NCBI GenBank assembly: GCA_964520865.1
Contig: CAZFOY010000010.1
Location: 8,222-72,221, forward strand
Reading direction: 5' to 3'
DNA: 64,000 nt
From: CAVQCT01 sp964520865
Lineage (GTDB): Bacteria > Zixibacteria > MSB-5A5 > GN15 > FEB-12
The position numbers and the translations under genes were made by a program. The notes beneath the pieces were generated by a model. That model was not told the origin of the DNA. It worked only from the letters and a program-made list of their open reading frames with translations, and did not search any database. Shown piece after piece: positions 1-8,713 of this stretch. Numbering within the stretch: position 1 is the first letter of the stretch; each line of letters opens with the position of its first letter.

Positions 1-1110
1 GTCGACGTGCAGACGGTTCCAGTGGAAGCCGAAACCAAGATAGGTATCGTTGTACGGATAGTTGTACTTCCGTTCCAGCGACGGAGCCGGTACCCACTTC
101 TCGCGATCCCAGTACGAAGTCGCGCCCATGCGGATATCCATCCACTTGAAGACGTCGGCGTCAAGACCGATCTTGAAATACGGAATGGTCGTGTAGGTGT
201 CGCTCGCCTCGGAGGCAGTGCCGCCGGCCGGCGTCATTTCACCTTTCCACTTGTAGTACTGAATTCCGAAGTCCATCACGGCCAGGACGTTGGTAGCCGG
301 AGTATAGTTCCAGCCGCAACCCAATTCGAAACCGGTCGTGGTGTACTTATCGGTCTCCTGAAGAGTTCCGGTATTGTCGTTGTACTTCGCACCGCGCTTC
401 GAGTAACCGAAGGCCGCGTGCGGGATCAATGTGTAGTTCGGGCCCTGCTGGGCAAAATAACGGCCCATCACGCTCAGGTCCATAAATCCGTCCGGCTCAC
501 TCAGCTTGACGCCGGTTCTGTTTTCCTGGGTCCAGCTGCCGATACCTATGTTACCCGCGATATCCCACTTGCCGGTGGTCGGGGTCAGACCGAGACTCAG
601 GGTGTACATACCGAAACCTTCCTTGTAAGGATAGGTAACGGTGGAATCGCCGGTGAGGTCGGAACTGCTGTGCACGATATTCAGATGGGCGCCGAAATTG
701 TAATCGGACATCTGTCTCCCGAAGAAGAGATCGATGCGGTTGTTGTTCGACAATCCGTTGTTGAAATCAACCAGATTGTCACCCATCAGATCGGTCGGGT
801 AAATTGTCGGGGAATTCGAGAAATAGGTCCCCAGAACCATCGGCTGGTCCGAACCGAGTTTCCAGTGAGCGCCGAATCTGTAGAAATCATACGGCGAGAG
901 GGCCTTGTCCGGCATAACGTAGCCACTACCGAATTCGGCCACGGCGATGTTGGGATATTCGTAGGTGCGGGACGGATACAGCCAGATATTGGCGTCGTCC
1001 AGCAGGATATTGTTGTTATCCCCCATCGTGTAGACGCGCGTGTCGGTTGCCATAAGGGCCGCGGCCATCACGAGCAACAGAATGAAAGTGAGCGTTAACG
1101 TTTTCTTCAT
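1..1110 (-). CDS. outer-membrane beta-barrel protein, 3' end beyond the window
   Basis: The frame is open without a stop from the ATG at 1110 to the left window edge (370 codons), so the gene is truncated by the window. The start is supported by an AGGAG ribosome site six bases upstream. The product begins with a clear signal peptide (MKKTLTLTFILLLVMAAALMA, cleaved about residue 21), followed by TRVYTMGDNNNILLDDAN. The rest is rich in Asn, Gly, Tyr and Trp with short alternating aromatic strands (for example YFKIGLDADVFKWMDIRMG), as in outer-membrane barrels. It has no recognisable enzymatic motif. I infer a porin or channel-like outer-membrane protein of a lineage-specific family; a precise function cannot be given. 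A long open frame on the opposite strand is only its antisense shadow. Confidence 0.8.
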   Translation of the reverse strand, partial: MKKTLTLTFILLLVMAAALMATDTRVYTMGDNNNILLDDANIWLYPSRTYEYPNIAVAEFGSGYVMPDKALSPYDFYRFGAHWKLGSDQPMVLGTYFSNSPTIYPTDLMGDNLVDFNNGLSNNNRIDLFFGRQMSDYNFGAHLNIVHSSSDLTGDSTVTYPYKEGFGMYTLSLGLTPTTGKWDIAGNIGIGSWTQENRTGVKLSEPDGFMDLSVMGRYFAQQGPNYTLIPHAAFGYSKRGAKYNDNTGTLQETDKYTTTGFELGCGWNYTPATNVLAVMDFGIQYYKWKGEMTPAGGTASEASDTYTTIPYFKIGLDADVFKWMDIRMGATSYWDREKWVPAPSLERKYNYPYNDTYLGFGFHWNRLHVD

Positions 1111-1439
1111 GATGATCTCCTAAAAAGTTTTAGTCCAAGTTAAAGTCGATTCCTTTTCTCAAATTCCTGTTTTGAAATTCTAAGAAAAGACTGTCATTTC
1201 ATAGGCAATCCTCCCAAAGCTACACAGGACACTGTGAAACTTGCAATATCTTCCTTGAGTTGATTTCTAATCGATTGCGCTGTCGGTCTGTTACCTCATA
1301 CTTAAGGTTTCAGTAAACCGGCAAATGTTAATGTATAGGGGAATTAAAAACAACAAAAAAATGGTGAAAAGTTGGTGAGCAATTTCATCGATTCCTCAAG
1401 GGAAAAATACCGGAAAAAATCGACCGACATTCGCCAATC
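1111..1439. other. intergenic region upstream of the barrel gene
   Basis: AT-rich, non-coding stretch between mazG and the outer-membrane protein gene, both read on the minus strand. It must carry the promoter of the barrel gene. A TAGAAT hexamer is visible on the minus strand, about 50 bases upstream of its ribosome site, but I see no well-spaced -35 hexamer. No terminator with a T-run is clear after mazG, and no small gene is supported. Confidence 0.5.
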
Positions 1440-2234
1440 TCAGCGCTTGATATCCTGCCAGATCGCTTCGAGTTCTTCGAGAGAATAATCTCCGAATTTC
1501 CTGCCGGAGCGCCGAACAGCTTCTTCTACCTGCCCGAAACGATCGGAGAATTTCTGCAAAGCGCGCTTGAGGGCAAGTTCCGGGTTGATGTCCAGCTTGC
1601 GCGCCAGCGATGCAATCGCGAACAGCAAGTCGCCAATCTCTTCGGCGAGCCTTTCTTTCTCATCGGAAATAATTTCCGCCTTAAGTTCGACCAGCTCTTC
1701 ATCGATCTTCTCCAGCACATCGGCCGCCTTCTTCCAGTCAAAACCTACCCCCCCGGCCTTCTCTCCAACACGAAACGCCATAGTCAGCGCCGGCATCGAG
1801 CGAGGGATGCCGGAGAGGACCGATTCTTTTTCTCCCGACTCGATCTTGATTTTCTCCCATTGATCCCGCACCTGTTGCGGACTGAGGTCTTTCCGCTCGC
1901 CAAAGACGTGCGGATGGCGCCGGATAAGTTTCTCGTTGATTGAAGTAACCGCGTCGTTGACATCGAAGGCCTTGCGCTCGCTTGCCAACTGCGAGTGGAA
2001 AACAATTTGACAAATCAGATCGCCCAGCTCTTCCCGCAGGCTGGCGTCGTCTTTCGTTTCGATCGCCTCGGCTACCTCATATGATTCTTCGATCAGATAC
2101 GGAAGCAGGCTTTCGTGCGTCTGCTTGCGGTCCCAGGCACAGCCTTCGTCAGAGCGAAGGACGGCCAGAATTGTCACCAATCGCTGAAACGGAGTAAGCC
2201 CTTTTTCGAATACACGCTCTTTTGATTCTGACAT
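1440..2234 (-). CDS. mazG: nucleoside triphosphate pyrophosphohydrolase MazG
   Basis: MazG hydrolyses nucleoside triphosphates to monophosphates and pyrophosphate, cleaning the pool of aberrant nucleotides. The 264-residue protein has the two tandem all-alpha MazG modules. The first carries the metal-binding EExxE pattern in LREELGDLICQIVFHS, and the second carries it in LAEEIGDLLFAIASLARK. Near the N terminus CAWDRKQTHESLLPYLIEE matches the family's opening motif. The length matches E. coli MazG (263). The gene is divergent from valS across a gap of about 150 bases. I see no good Shine-Dalgarno sequence before the ATG at 2234. Confidence 0.95.
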   Translation of the reverse strand: MSESKERVFEKGLTPFQRLVTILAVLRSDEGCAWDRKQTHESLLPYLIEESYEVAEAIETKDDASLREELGDLICQIVFHSQLASERKAFDVNDAVTSINEKLIRRHPHVFGERKDLSPQQVRDQWEKIKIESGEKESVLSGIPRSMPALTMAFRVGEKAGGVGFDWKKAADVLEKIDEELVELKAEIISDEKERLAEEIGDLLFAIASLARKLDINPELALKRALQKFSDRFGQVEEAVRRSGRKFGDYSLEELEAIWQDIKR

Positions 2235-2294
2235 AACTGACGATAATGCTAATTGTTAACTGCCGGCAGGCCGAATCGGGCTTGCCTTGATGCC

Positions 2295-2323
2295 TTGACA
2301 AATACGCCGGGCAATCCTAAATT
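2295..2323 (+). promoter_or_regulatory. sigma70-type promoter for valS
   Basis: A perfect TTGACA (2295-2300), a 17-base spacer and TAAATT (2318-2323). Transcription would begin near 2330, downstream of the most upstream in-frame start codon (2326). This supports initiation of ValS at the ATG at 2389, with a leader of about 60 bases. No T-box antiterminator structure fits in that leader. Confidence 0.65.
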
Positions 2324-2388
2324 GCTTGATTTACCGGAAACCGCACCGGGCGGAAAACCTCCCGGCCAATATAAAGAACTGCTGGACA

Positions 2389-5064
2389 ATGAGCAAGACG
2401 AACGACAATAAAGAAAAGAAATCGACAGCCTACTCACCGGCCGAGATTGAAGATACAACCTACGCGCGCTGGATCGAGCGCGGCTATTTCCACGCCGATC
2501 CGAAATCGACCAAACCGCCGTACTCCATCGTGATTCCTCCGCCGAACGTGACCGATGTGCTTCACCTTGGTCATGCCCTGAACAATACGATTCAGGATAT
2601 TCTGATTCGCAAACACCGCCTCCAGGGATTTGAAACATGCTGGATCCCCGGAGCGGACCATGCCGGCATCGCAACCCAGGTTATCGTGGAAAAACAGCTG
2701 GTCAAAGAAGGATCGACCCGACGGGGAATCGGCCGGGATAAATTTGTCGAAAGGACCGCCGCCTGGGCAACCCGTAATAAAGGGATTATTCTGGGCCAGC
2801 TCCGCAAGATGGGATGTTCCTGCGACTGGGACCGCACTCGCTTCACGCTCGATGAAGAGCTTTCGCGGGCGGTGGGCGAAGTGTTCATCCACCTGCACAA
2901 GAAAGGGTGGATATACAAAGGGCATCGCATCGTCAACTGGTGTCCGTCCTGCCAGACTTCGCTTTCTGATGACGAGGTCGAACACCAGGATATCGAGGGC
3001 AGCCTCTGGTATATCCAGTACAAGATCAAGGGATCGGATGAGTTTCTGACGGTGGCCACGACACGTCCCGAGACTATGCTCGGCGATACGGCGCTCGCGG
3101 TCTCCCCCAAGGACAGCCGCTACAAAAAGTACGTCGGCAAGACGGTAATCCTCCCGATTCTCGAACGGGAGATCCCAATTGTCGCCGATAACTACGTCGA
3201 TCCGGAATTCGGCACCGGCGTGGTCAAGGTCACCCCTGCTCACGATCCGAACGACTTCGAAATCGGACGCAGGCATGACCTTGAAGAGATCAACATTCTT
3301 AATACTGATGGATCACTCAATGAGAATACCGGTAAGTTCAAAGGATTTGACCGCTACGAAGGTCGCAAGAAACTTCTCGAAGAACTCAAGAAGAAAGGGT
3401 TCCTGGTCAAAACGGAGAAGTATGACCTGTCGGCTGGAACGTGCTATCGTTGTCACAACGTGATTGAACCGTATCTCTCGGAACAGTGGTTCGTGAAAAT
3501 GGAAGAGCTGGCCCGGCCGGCGCTCGACGCCGTTAACTCGGGAAAGGTCCGGTTTCATCCGGACTACTGGTCCAAAACCTATCTCCACTGGATGGAGAAT
3601 ATCCGCGATTGGTGCATCTCCAGACAGCTCTGGTGGGGACATCGTATCCCTGTCTGGTACGCCGACGATGGGAAGATGTTTGTCTCGATAGACCGGCCGA
3701 AAGCCGAAGACTGCCCCGGCTACGACCCGGATTCGTTGGTGCAGGATGACGACGTTCTCGATACCTGGTTCTCGTCGTGGCTCTGGCCTTTCTCGACGCT
3801 CGGCTGGCCGCAGGAGACGGAAGATCTGAAGACGTTTTATCCGACCAGGGTACTCAGCACGGCTTCAGAGATTATTTTTCTCTGGGTCGCCCGCATGGTG
3901 ATGGCCGGATATGAATTCCGCGGTGAAGCACCCTTCAGCGATGTCTATATTCATGGAACGGTACGCGATGCCAACGGTATCAAGATGTCGAAATCGCTCG
4001 GCAACGGCATCGATCCGCTCGAAATAATTGAGAAATACGGCGCCGATGCTCTTCGCATTTCCCTTGTGCTCGCCACACCCGACGGACAGGACCCTTGGAT
4101 CAGCAAGAACACTTTCGAGATCGGGAGGAATTTCGTCAACAAGCTGCATCAGGTCTCACGATTCGTTATGATGCGGATGGGCGATTTGAAGATGAGTGTC
4201 GACGAGATCGACGACACCGATCTGGTCATTTTCGATCGATGGATTCTTTCCCGACTGGAAAGGACGATCGCGGCAGTCGACAGAGTATTCGACGAGTACC
4301 GGCTCTCGACAGCCGCTAAGACCCTGTACAATTTCATCTGGAATGACTACTGCTCGTGGTATATTGAACTTATCAAACCGGATCAGCCCGGAGTACCGAT
4401 CCGCGAAGGATCGCTTAAGGTAGCGGCCTATGTACTCAATCAAATCCTCAAGCTGGCGCACCCGTTCATTCCGTTCGTCACCGAGAACATCTACATTGAG
4501 TTGAACTCCAGGCTGGGAAACCACGTCGAGACGATCATGTTCTCCTCCTGGCCGAAATCCGAGGGTAAACATATTAATGATTCTCTCGAGCAGAGTCTTG
4601 ACCTGATTCAGACAGTCGTGACCGCGGTTCGGTCGGTCCGCGCGGAACTGAATGTTCCGCCGGGCAAGAAGTCCGATCTGTACATCCGGGTGAAGGATGC
4701 CCATTACGCCGAACTGCTCCAGAATCACATCGAGTATTTCCGTTCGCTGGCCAAGGTCGAGAAATTGTTCGCCGGCACCGACGTAAAGAAACCTCCAATG
4801 TCGGCCTCGACCGTTATCTCCGGCGCGGAGATATTCATTCCCCTGGCCGGGCTGATCGATATCGAAGTGGAAAAGAACCGGCTCGAAAAGGAGCTTACGA
4901 ATCTCAAGGACCTGATGGAAAAGGTCTCCAAGAAGCTGGCCAATCCGGACTTTCTGTCGAATGCACCGGACGATGTGATCAGCCGGGAACGCTCCAAGAA
5001 GGACGATTTCCAGGAGCGGATTCAGAAGCTGAACAAGAATCTCGAGCAAATACTCGGCTGGTGA
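2389..5064 (+). CDS. valS: valyl-tRNA synthetase
   Basis: ValS charges tRNA-Val with valine and edits misactivated threonine. The class I HIGH motif appears as HLGHAL in PPPNVTDVLHLGHAL, and KMSKS as IKMSKSLGNGIDP. The CP1 editing domain lies between them (TTRPETMLGDTALAV). An anticodon-binding helical domain follows, and the protein ends in the ValS coiled-coil arm (from about residue 820, LIDIEVEKNRLEKELTNLK). At 891 residues it is a normal bacterial length. I chose the ATG at 2389 rather than an in-frame codon at 2326, because the promoter at 2295-2323 would place the upstream codon before the transcript start and because the residues before MSKTND are unlike the family. Confidence 0.97.
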   Translation: MSKTNDNKEKKSTAYSPAEIEDTTYARWIERGYFHADPKSTKPPYSIVIPPPNVTDVLHLGHALNNTIQDILIRKHRLQGFETCWIPGADHAGIATQVIVEKQLVKEGSTRRGIGRDKFVERTAAWATRNKGIILGQLRKMGCSCDWDRTRFTLDEELSRAVGEVFIHLHKKGWIYKGHRIVNWCPSCQTSLSDDEVEHQDIEGSLWYIQYKIKGSDEFLTVATTRPETMLGDTALAVSPKDSRYKKYVGKTVILPILEREIPIVADNYVDPEFGTGVVKVTPAHDPNDFEIGRRHDLEEINILNTDGSLNENTGKFKGFDRYEGRKKLLEELKKKGFLVKTEKYDLSAGTCYRCHNVIEPYLSEQWFVKMEELARPALDAVNSGKVRFHPDYWSKTYLHWMENIRDWCISRQLWWGHRIPVWYADDGKMFVSIDRPKAEDCPGYDPDSLVQDDDVLDTWFSSWLWPFSTLGWPQETEDLKTFYPTRVLSTASEIIFLWVARMVMAGYEFRGEAPFSDVYIHGTVRDANGIKMSKSLGNGIDPLEIIEKYGADALRISLVLATPDGQDPWISKNTFEIGRNFVNKLHQVSRFVMMRMGDLKMSVDEIDDTDLVIFDRWILSRLERTIAAVDRVFDEYRLSTAAKTLYNFIWNDYCSWYIELIKPDQPGVPIREGSLKVAAYVLNQILKLAHPFIPFVTENIYIELNSRLGNHVETIMFSSWPKSEGKHINDSLEQSLDLIQTVVTAVRSVRAELNVPPGKKSDLYIRVKDAHYAELLQNHIEYFRSLAKVEKLFAGTDVKKPPMSASTVISGAEIFIPLAGLIDIEVEKNRLEKELTNLKDLMEKVSKKLANPDFLSNAPDDVISRERSKKDDFQERIQKLNKNLEQILGW

Positions 5065-5067
5065 GTA

Positions 5068-5104
5068 CGACCCTGGGTTGATTTCCGGTCCGGGTCGCGT
5101 TTTA
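5068..5104 (+). terminator. possible terminator after valS
   Basis: A stem CGACCC(T)GG/CCGGGTCG with one bulged base and a 13-base loop lies three bases after the valS stop and is followed by CGTTTT. The T-run is short, so this is only a weak candidate. Confidence 0.35.
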
Positions 5105-5194
5105 CCTCCAGGCCGCCGCTCTCCAATTATAGTTGCCTTTTGACATGACTTCGCCTTATCATGGCGGCAAGCAGAACTGTATCGGGTGGAGAAG

Positions 5195-6391
5195 ATGACT
5201 GACACCATTCCCCTCTTCGACATAACTCTGCACTATCTTGCTCCCGTGGGGGCGGTGATGTTGCTGGGACTACTGGGCGGCAAGGCAGCCCGATACTTTC
5301 ACATGCCCAAGGTGACCGGCTATCTGCTGGCCGGAGTGCTTATCGGTCCCTCGGTTCTCGGAATTCTCTCTGAAAACGTAGTGAAAGACCTGTCGCTGAT
5401 CACCGAGATCGCCCTCGGTCTGATCATGTTTGCGCTCGGCGGTGTGTTCGAAATCCACCATATCCAGTCGGTCGGAAAGAAAATCCTCTGGCTGACGATC
5501 GGACAATCGCTCGGCGCGGTTGCTCTGACCACCGGGGCGCTCCTGTTGGTCGGCATGCACTGGTTTCCGGCGATCCTTTTGGGAACTATCGGAATCGCCA
5601 CCGCGCCGGCCGCTACCCTGCTGGTCGTACGGGAGTTTGAAGCCAAAGGTGACTTCACCGACACCCTCATCACCGTCGTTGCAACTTCGAATATCGTCTG
5701 TATTCTCGGGTTCGAGCTGGTCTACTCCCTCGGCCAGATCAAGGAAGGTGCAAGTCTTTTGTATGCTGCATTGAGTCCGATCTACGAACTCGGCGGCGGC
5801 CTTCTCATCGGTGGCGTGGTCGGGTATATAATCTCGAAATGGGAGCAGCATATTGACGACCAGGCGGAGATGTTGATGATCATCATCGCCGGCGTCATGC
5901 TGGTGACCGGCCTTGCCCTGACATTGAATCTCCAGCCGCTCTTTGCCACCCTCGTCATGGGGGCGGTAACCACCAACCTCTCCCTCATGCATCGACTCGT
6001 CTATATCGAGCTGCGGCAAGTCGAGCAACCTCTCTACATCGCCTTCTTCGTACTCGCCGGAGCCGCTCTTCATCTTGAATTTCTTCCTGCTCTTGGACTC
6101 GCCGGCCTGACTTATCTGGCCAGCCGGGTGGGCGGAAAGATTCTCGGGATCTATTGGATTGCGCGGAAACAAGGACTTGCCGACTCAATACGAAAGTACC
6201 TCGGCCTCGGCATGTTGGTTCAGGCCGGTGTCGCTATCGGTCTGGTGGATATAGTGCGAAAATCAGACCCTGAATTGGGTGAACTCATCACACCGATCAT
6301 TCTCTCTACAATCGTTATCTACGAAACGGTCGGGCCGCCGGTGATTCGCTACATCCTGATCAAAGCCGGGGACGCCGCTCCTTCCCAATAA
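5195..6391 (+). CDS. CPA2-family cation/proton antiporter (KefB-like), membrane part only
   Basis: A polytopic inner-membrane protein of about 398 residues with some 12 hydrophobic segments. The opening segments (GGKAARYFHMPKVTGYLLAG then LIGPSVLGIL) are typical of the Na+/H+ exchanger domain of CPA2 transporters (KefB/KefC/NapA group). It lacks the C-terminal TrkA-N nucleotide-binding domain that KefB/KefC carry, so regulation by glutathione or NAD is not expected. The transported ion (Na+ or K+) cannot be told from sequence. The ATG at 5195 is preferred over the GTG at 5186 because GGTGGAG lies just upstream of it. The gene sits about 130 bases after valS on the same strand and is followed by a hairpin at 6398-6426. 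Confidence 0.85.
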   Translation: MTDTIPLFDITLHYLAPVGAVMLLGLLGGKAARYFHMPKVTGYLLAGVLIGPSVLGILSENVVKDLSLITEIALGLIMFALGGVFEIHHIQSVGKKILWLTIGQSLGAVALTTGALLLVGMHWFPAILLGTIGIATAPAATLLVVREFEAKGDFTDTLITVVATSNIVCILGFELVYSLGQIKEGASLLYAALSPIYELGGGLLIGGVVGYIISKWEQHIDDQAEMLMIIIAGVMLVTGLALTLNLQPLFATLVMGAVTTNLSLMHRLVYIELRQVEQPLYIAFFVLAGAALHLEFLPALGLAGLTYLASRVGGKILGIYWIARKQGLADSIRKYLGLGMLVQAGVAIGLVDIVRKSDPELGELITPIILSTIVIYETVGPPVIRYILIKAGDAAPSQ

Positions 6392-6426
6392 AAAAAGAAG
6401 ACCGTCCGGAGGGGGTGGACGATCTT
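6390..6426 (-). terminator. rho-independent terminator of the GGDEF-like gene
   Basis: On the minus strand a 10-base stem (6417-6426 with 6398-6407, one mismatch) around a 9-base loop is followed by a run of seven T (complement of 6390-6396). It closes the minus-strand gene at 6458. It lies immediately after the antiporter stop, so it may also slow plus-strand transcription, but there is no T-run in that direction. Confidence 0.75.
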
Positions 6427-6457
6427 CCATGGGAATGGGAGGTAAAAGAAATTTGTC

Positions 6458-6889
6458 TTAGTTTACGTTCTTATTCGAGAATTCCCTCAAAAAATCGGCA
6501 ACGCTTCTGGCTCCCGCGGCATCGGGATACGAAGCCATTTCAAGCGGTATGACCTGATCCACGCGATGGCCCTGGGCGGTCAGGTGCGTGCGAATAAGAT
6601 CGGTGACACGCTTCGATGCTATCTCGGCGCCCTGCCGGGTCGTCTCCGGAAACAAGAGGGCGAGACGGTTATCATCGAGACGCGAAACATTGTCAATGGC
6701 CCGAATATTCCGGCTCACCACCTCCATCAACTCGGTGATAATAGCTTCACTCCGGCCATCCTGATATCCGGATACAAATCCCAAGTCAATGACAATTAAC
6801 GAAATAAAGATCCGGTACCGCTCTGCCCGCTTAAGCTCGATACCTACTTTGTCAAGAAAGGGCTCCTCGGTTGCCATGATCTCATTCAC
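6458..6889 (-). CDS. small degenerate GGDEF-domain protein
   Basis: A 143-residue soluble protein resembling a single GGDEF (diguanylate cyclase) domain. ELKRAERYRIFISLIVIDLG matches the first beta-strand region, and DNVSRLDDNRLALLFPETT matches the region around the active-site loop, where the GGDEF signature is replaced by RLDDN. Without GG(D/E)EF it should not make cyclic di-GMP; it may bind nucleotide or a protein partner. It is followed by a good terminator. The frame opens at a GTG (6889) with an ATG four codons later (6877); neither has a strong ribosome site. It lies downstream of the two-component cluster but is separated from it by 290 bases, so it may be transcribed alone. Confidence 0.75.
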   Translation of the reverse strand: MNEIMATEEPFLDKVGIELKRAERYRIFISLIVIDLGFVSGYQDGRSEAIITELMEVVSRNIRAIDNVSRLDDNRLALLFPETTRQGAEIASKRVTDLIRTHLTAQGHRVDQVIPLEMASYPDAAGARSVADFLREFSNKNVN

Positions 6890-6978
6890 TGTGTCTATGC
6901 CGCTTCGTTTAAATTGTTTATAGACATTTCTGTCTGTTCAACTTTCAAACAGCAATTATCATTCCCGAGAGGCCTCCA

Positions 6979-7007
6979 TGACTGAAAAGGAGAAAACTTT
7001 TCGGTCA
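6979..7007. repeat. 11-bp inverted repeat in the gap between the GGDEF-like gene and the NtrC-type gene
   Basis: TGACTGAAAAG (6979-6989) can pair with CTTTTCGGTCA (6997-7007), with one G-U pair and a 7-base loop. Neither strand has a long T-run next to it. Its role is unknown; it could end the long minus-strand transcript or lie in the upstream region of the GGDEF-like gene. Confidence 0.5.
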
Positions 7008-7102
7008 GATTATCGCCGAAAGATCGTAAGAAGAAGGTAAAACTTTAGATAATAATTGATTAGACAATAGCGAGTAAACGGGTATAAAATACCCCACAAA
7101 AG

Positions 7103-7111
7103 TTATCCACA
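7103..7111 (+). promoter_or_regulatory. single perfect DnaA-box-like sequence
   Basis: TTATCCACA matches the consensus DnaA box exactly, in the AT-rich gap 6890-7179 (which holds no gene). I found no second box nearby and no replication gene next to it, so it may be chance. Confidence 0.3.
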
Positions 7112-7179
7112 CCCACACATGCACATCAATGCACATAATATGACGACACATTCCACTATTTCCAGCGGAAGGTCAGTAA

Positions 7180-8643
7180 CTACTTGACGGAGTTAAGATT
7201 GTAGTCTTTGATCTTGTAGAGCAAAGAACGATAGCTGATTTCCAGCAGGTCGGCCGCCTTGCGGCGGTTCCAGTTTGTCTTGTGGAGAACTTCGGCGATA
7301 AGCTTCTTTTCCTCCTCGGCGATCTTCTTGCCGATGCGGTCCTTGAGGGAATAGCTATCACTCGGGCAGTCGTTGGCCGCCTGAGGTTGCGAGAGAGAAT
7401 TGGCTACCGGGCGGGTTGTCGGAGAACCGGCCATCGGTTGGTTGCTTGATGAAGCGATCAGATTGGCGATGATAGTCTCGTCTTCACGGACCACCACCTG
7501 CTTGATCATATTCTCCAGCTGTCGGACATTGCCCGGCCAGTGGAAATCCATAAGTTGGGTGATCGTGTCGGATCCGACGCCGTTGAGTTGCTTGTCATAC
7601 AGCTTATTGTACTTTTCCACGAAGTGACTGACCAGCACCGGAATGTCCTCGCGGCGCTCTCTGAGCGCAGGGAGAAACAAGGAGATTTCGTTGAGACGAT
7701 AGAAGAGATCATCACGAAAGCCCTTTTCGCTGATGGCCAGCTCGAGATTTCGGTTGGTCGCACAGATGATGCGGACGTCGACATGGATATTCTGAATTCC
7801 GCCAACCCGGACGAATTCCTGCTGTTCCAGCACCTGAAGCAACTTGGACTGGAGTTCAAGCGGCATATCGCCGATTTCGTCGAGAAAAATCGTCCCCTTG
7901 TTGGCCAGCTCAAAGCGACCCTGCTTGTTCTTATGCGCACCGGTGAAAGCACCCTTCTCGTATCCGAACAGCTCGGCTTCGAGAAGATCCCGCGGAATCG
8001 CGGCACAATTGACTTTGATGAACGGCTTATTGCGCCGACCGGACATCTGGTGGAGAAGCCTGGCGACAATCTCTTTACCGGTACCCGATTCACCCCGAAT
8101 CAGCACGGTAAGTTCCGAGTCGGCCACCTGTTCGACAATTCCCCTGACCTGCTGCATCGCATTCGAATCACCAATGAAATTCTCATAGGTGAAACGGGTC
8201 TCAAGCTGAGTCTTCAGCTCTTTATTTTCGTGACGAAGTTGCGATTTTTCCAACACACCGTTTATGTGAATCTCGATCTCCTGAACATCGAACGGCTTAT
8301 TAATAAACTCAGCCGCACCCAGCTTGATCGAGTCGACGACGTACTGGGTCTCCCCATGTCCTGAAACCATGATCACATCCGGACGGGCATCAAGCTTGTT
8401 CAGTTTCTCGAGTACCTCGATCCCGTTCATTCCGGGCATCTTGATGTCAAGAAGGATCAGATCCGGCTTTTCCGTGGAGACCATCTGAAGCCCTTCGATG
8501 CCATCGCGGGCCGATACAAACTCGAATTTGCCGGACAATCCCTCTGTCAGGATCCACGACACCTTCGGGTCGTCGTCAATAACCAGTATTTTCACTTTTG
8601 ATTTCGCCATATGATGTATTGGTTTTGCATATAGTATCGGCAT
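7180..8643 (-). CDS. NtrC-family sigma54-dependent response regulator
   Basis: A 487-residue activator with three domains. A receiver (about 17-130) has its phosphoacceptor Asp66 in LILLDIKMPG and acidic residues DDD at 23-25. A sigma54-interaction AAA+ domain (about 150-390) carries Walker A GESGTGKE and the sigma54-contacting loop GAFTGA. A C-terminal Fis-type helix-turn-helix includes NWNRRKAADLLEISYRSLL. When phosphorylated it should oligomerise and open sigma54 promoters. It is the last of three consecutive signalling genes; the two kinases upstream are the obvious phosphodonors. The ATG at 8643 has GAGG four bases upstream, but the ATG at 8610 gives a more usual N terminus (MAKSKVKILVIDDD), so the start is uncertain. 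Confidence 0.93.
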   Translation of the reverse strand: MPILYAKPIHHMAKSKVKILVIDDDPKVSWILTEGLSGKFEFVSARDGIEGLQMVSTEKPDLILLDIKMPGMNGIEVLEKLNKLDARPDVIMVSGHGETQYVVDSIKLGAAEFINKPFDVQEIEIHINGVLEKSQLRHENKELKTQLETRFTYENFIGDSNAMQQVRGIVEQVADSELTVLIRGESGTGKEIVARLLHQMSGRRNKPFIKVNCAAIPRDLLEAELFGYEKGAFTGAHKNKQGRFELANKGTIFLDEIGDMPLELQSKLLQVLEQQEFVRVGGIQNIHVDVRIICATNRNLELAISEKGFRDDLFYRLNEISLFLPALRERREDIPVLVSHFVEKYNKLYDKQLNGVGSDTITQLMDFHWPGNVRQLENMIKQVVVREDETIIANLIASSSNQPMAGSPTTRPVANSLSQPQAANDCPSDSYSLKDRIGKKIAEEEKKLIAEVLHKTNWNRRKAADLLEISYRSLLYKIKDYNLNSVK

Positions 8644-8713
8644 TCAACCTCAGGAATCAAGCCCAAACTTACCAGTAATTTGCTTATATTTGGCAAGAAT
8701 CTGCACCCTGCGG

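Noticed and set aside
7..1098. 363-codon open frame on the plus strand
   Set aside because: It is antisense to the outer-membrane barrel gene, which has a signal peptide and ribosome site; the plus-strand product has no domain features.
4156..5223. 355-codon open frame on the minus strand
   Set aside because: Antisense to the 3' half of valS; no ribosome site or family features.
7060..7150. Possible replication origin
   Set aside because: Only one DnaA box, no 13-mer repeats, and no dnaA, dnaN or gyrB nearby.
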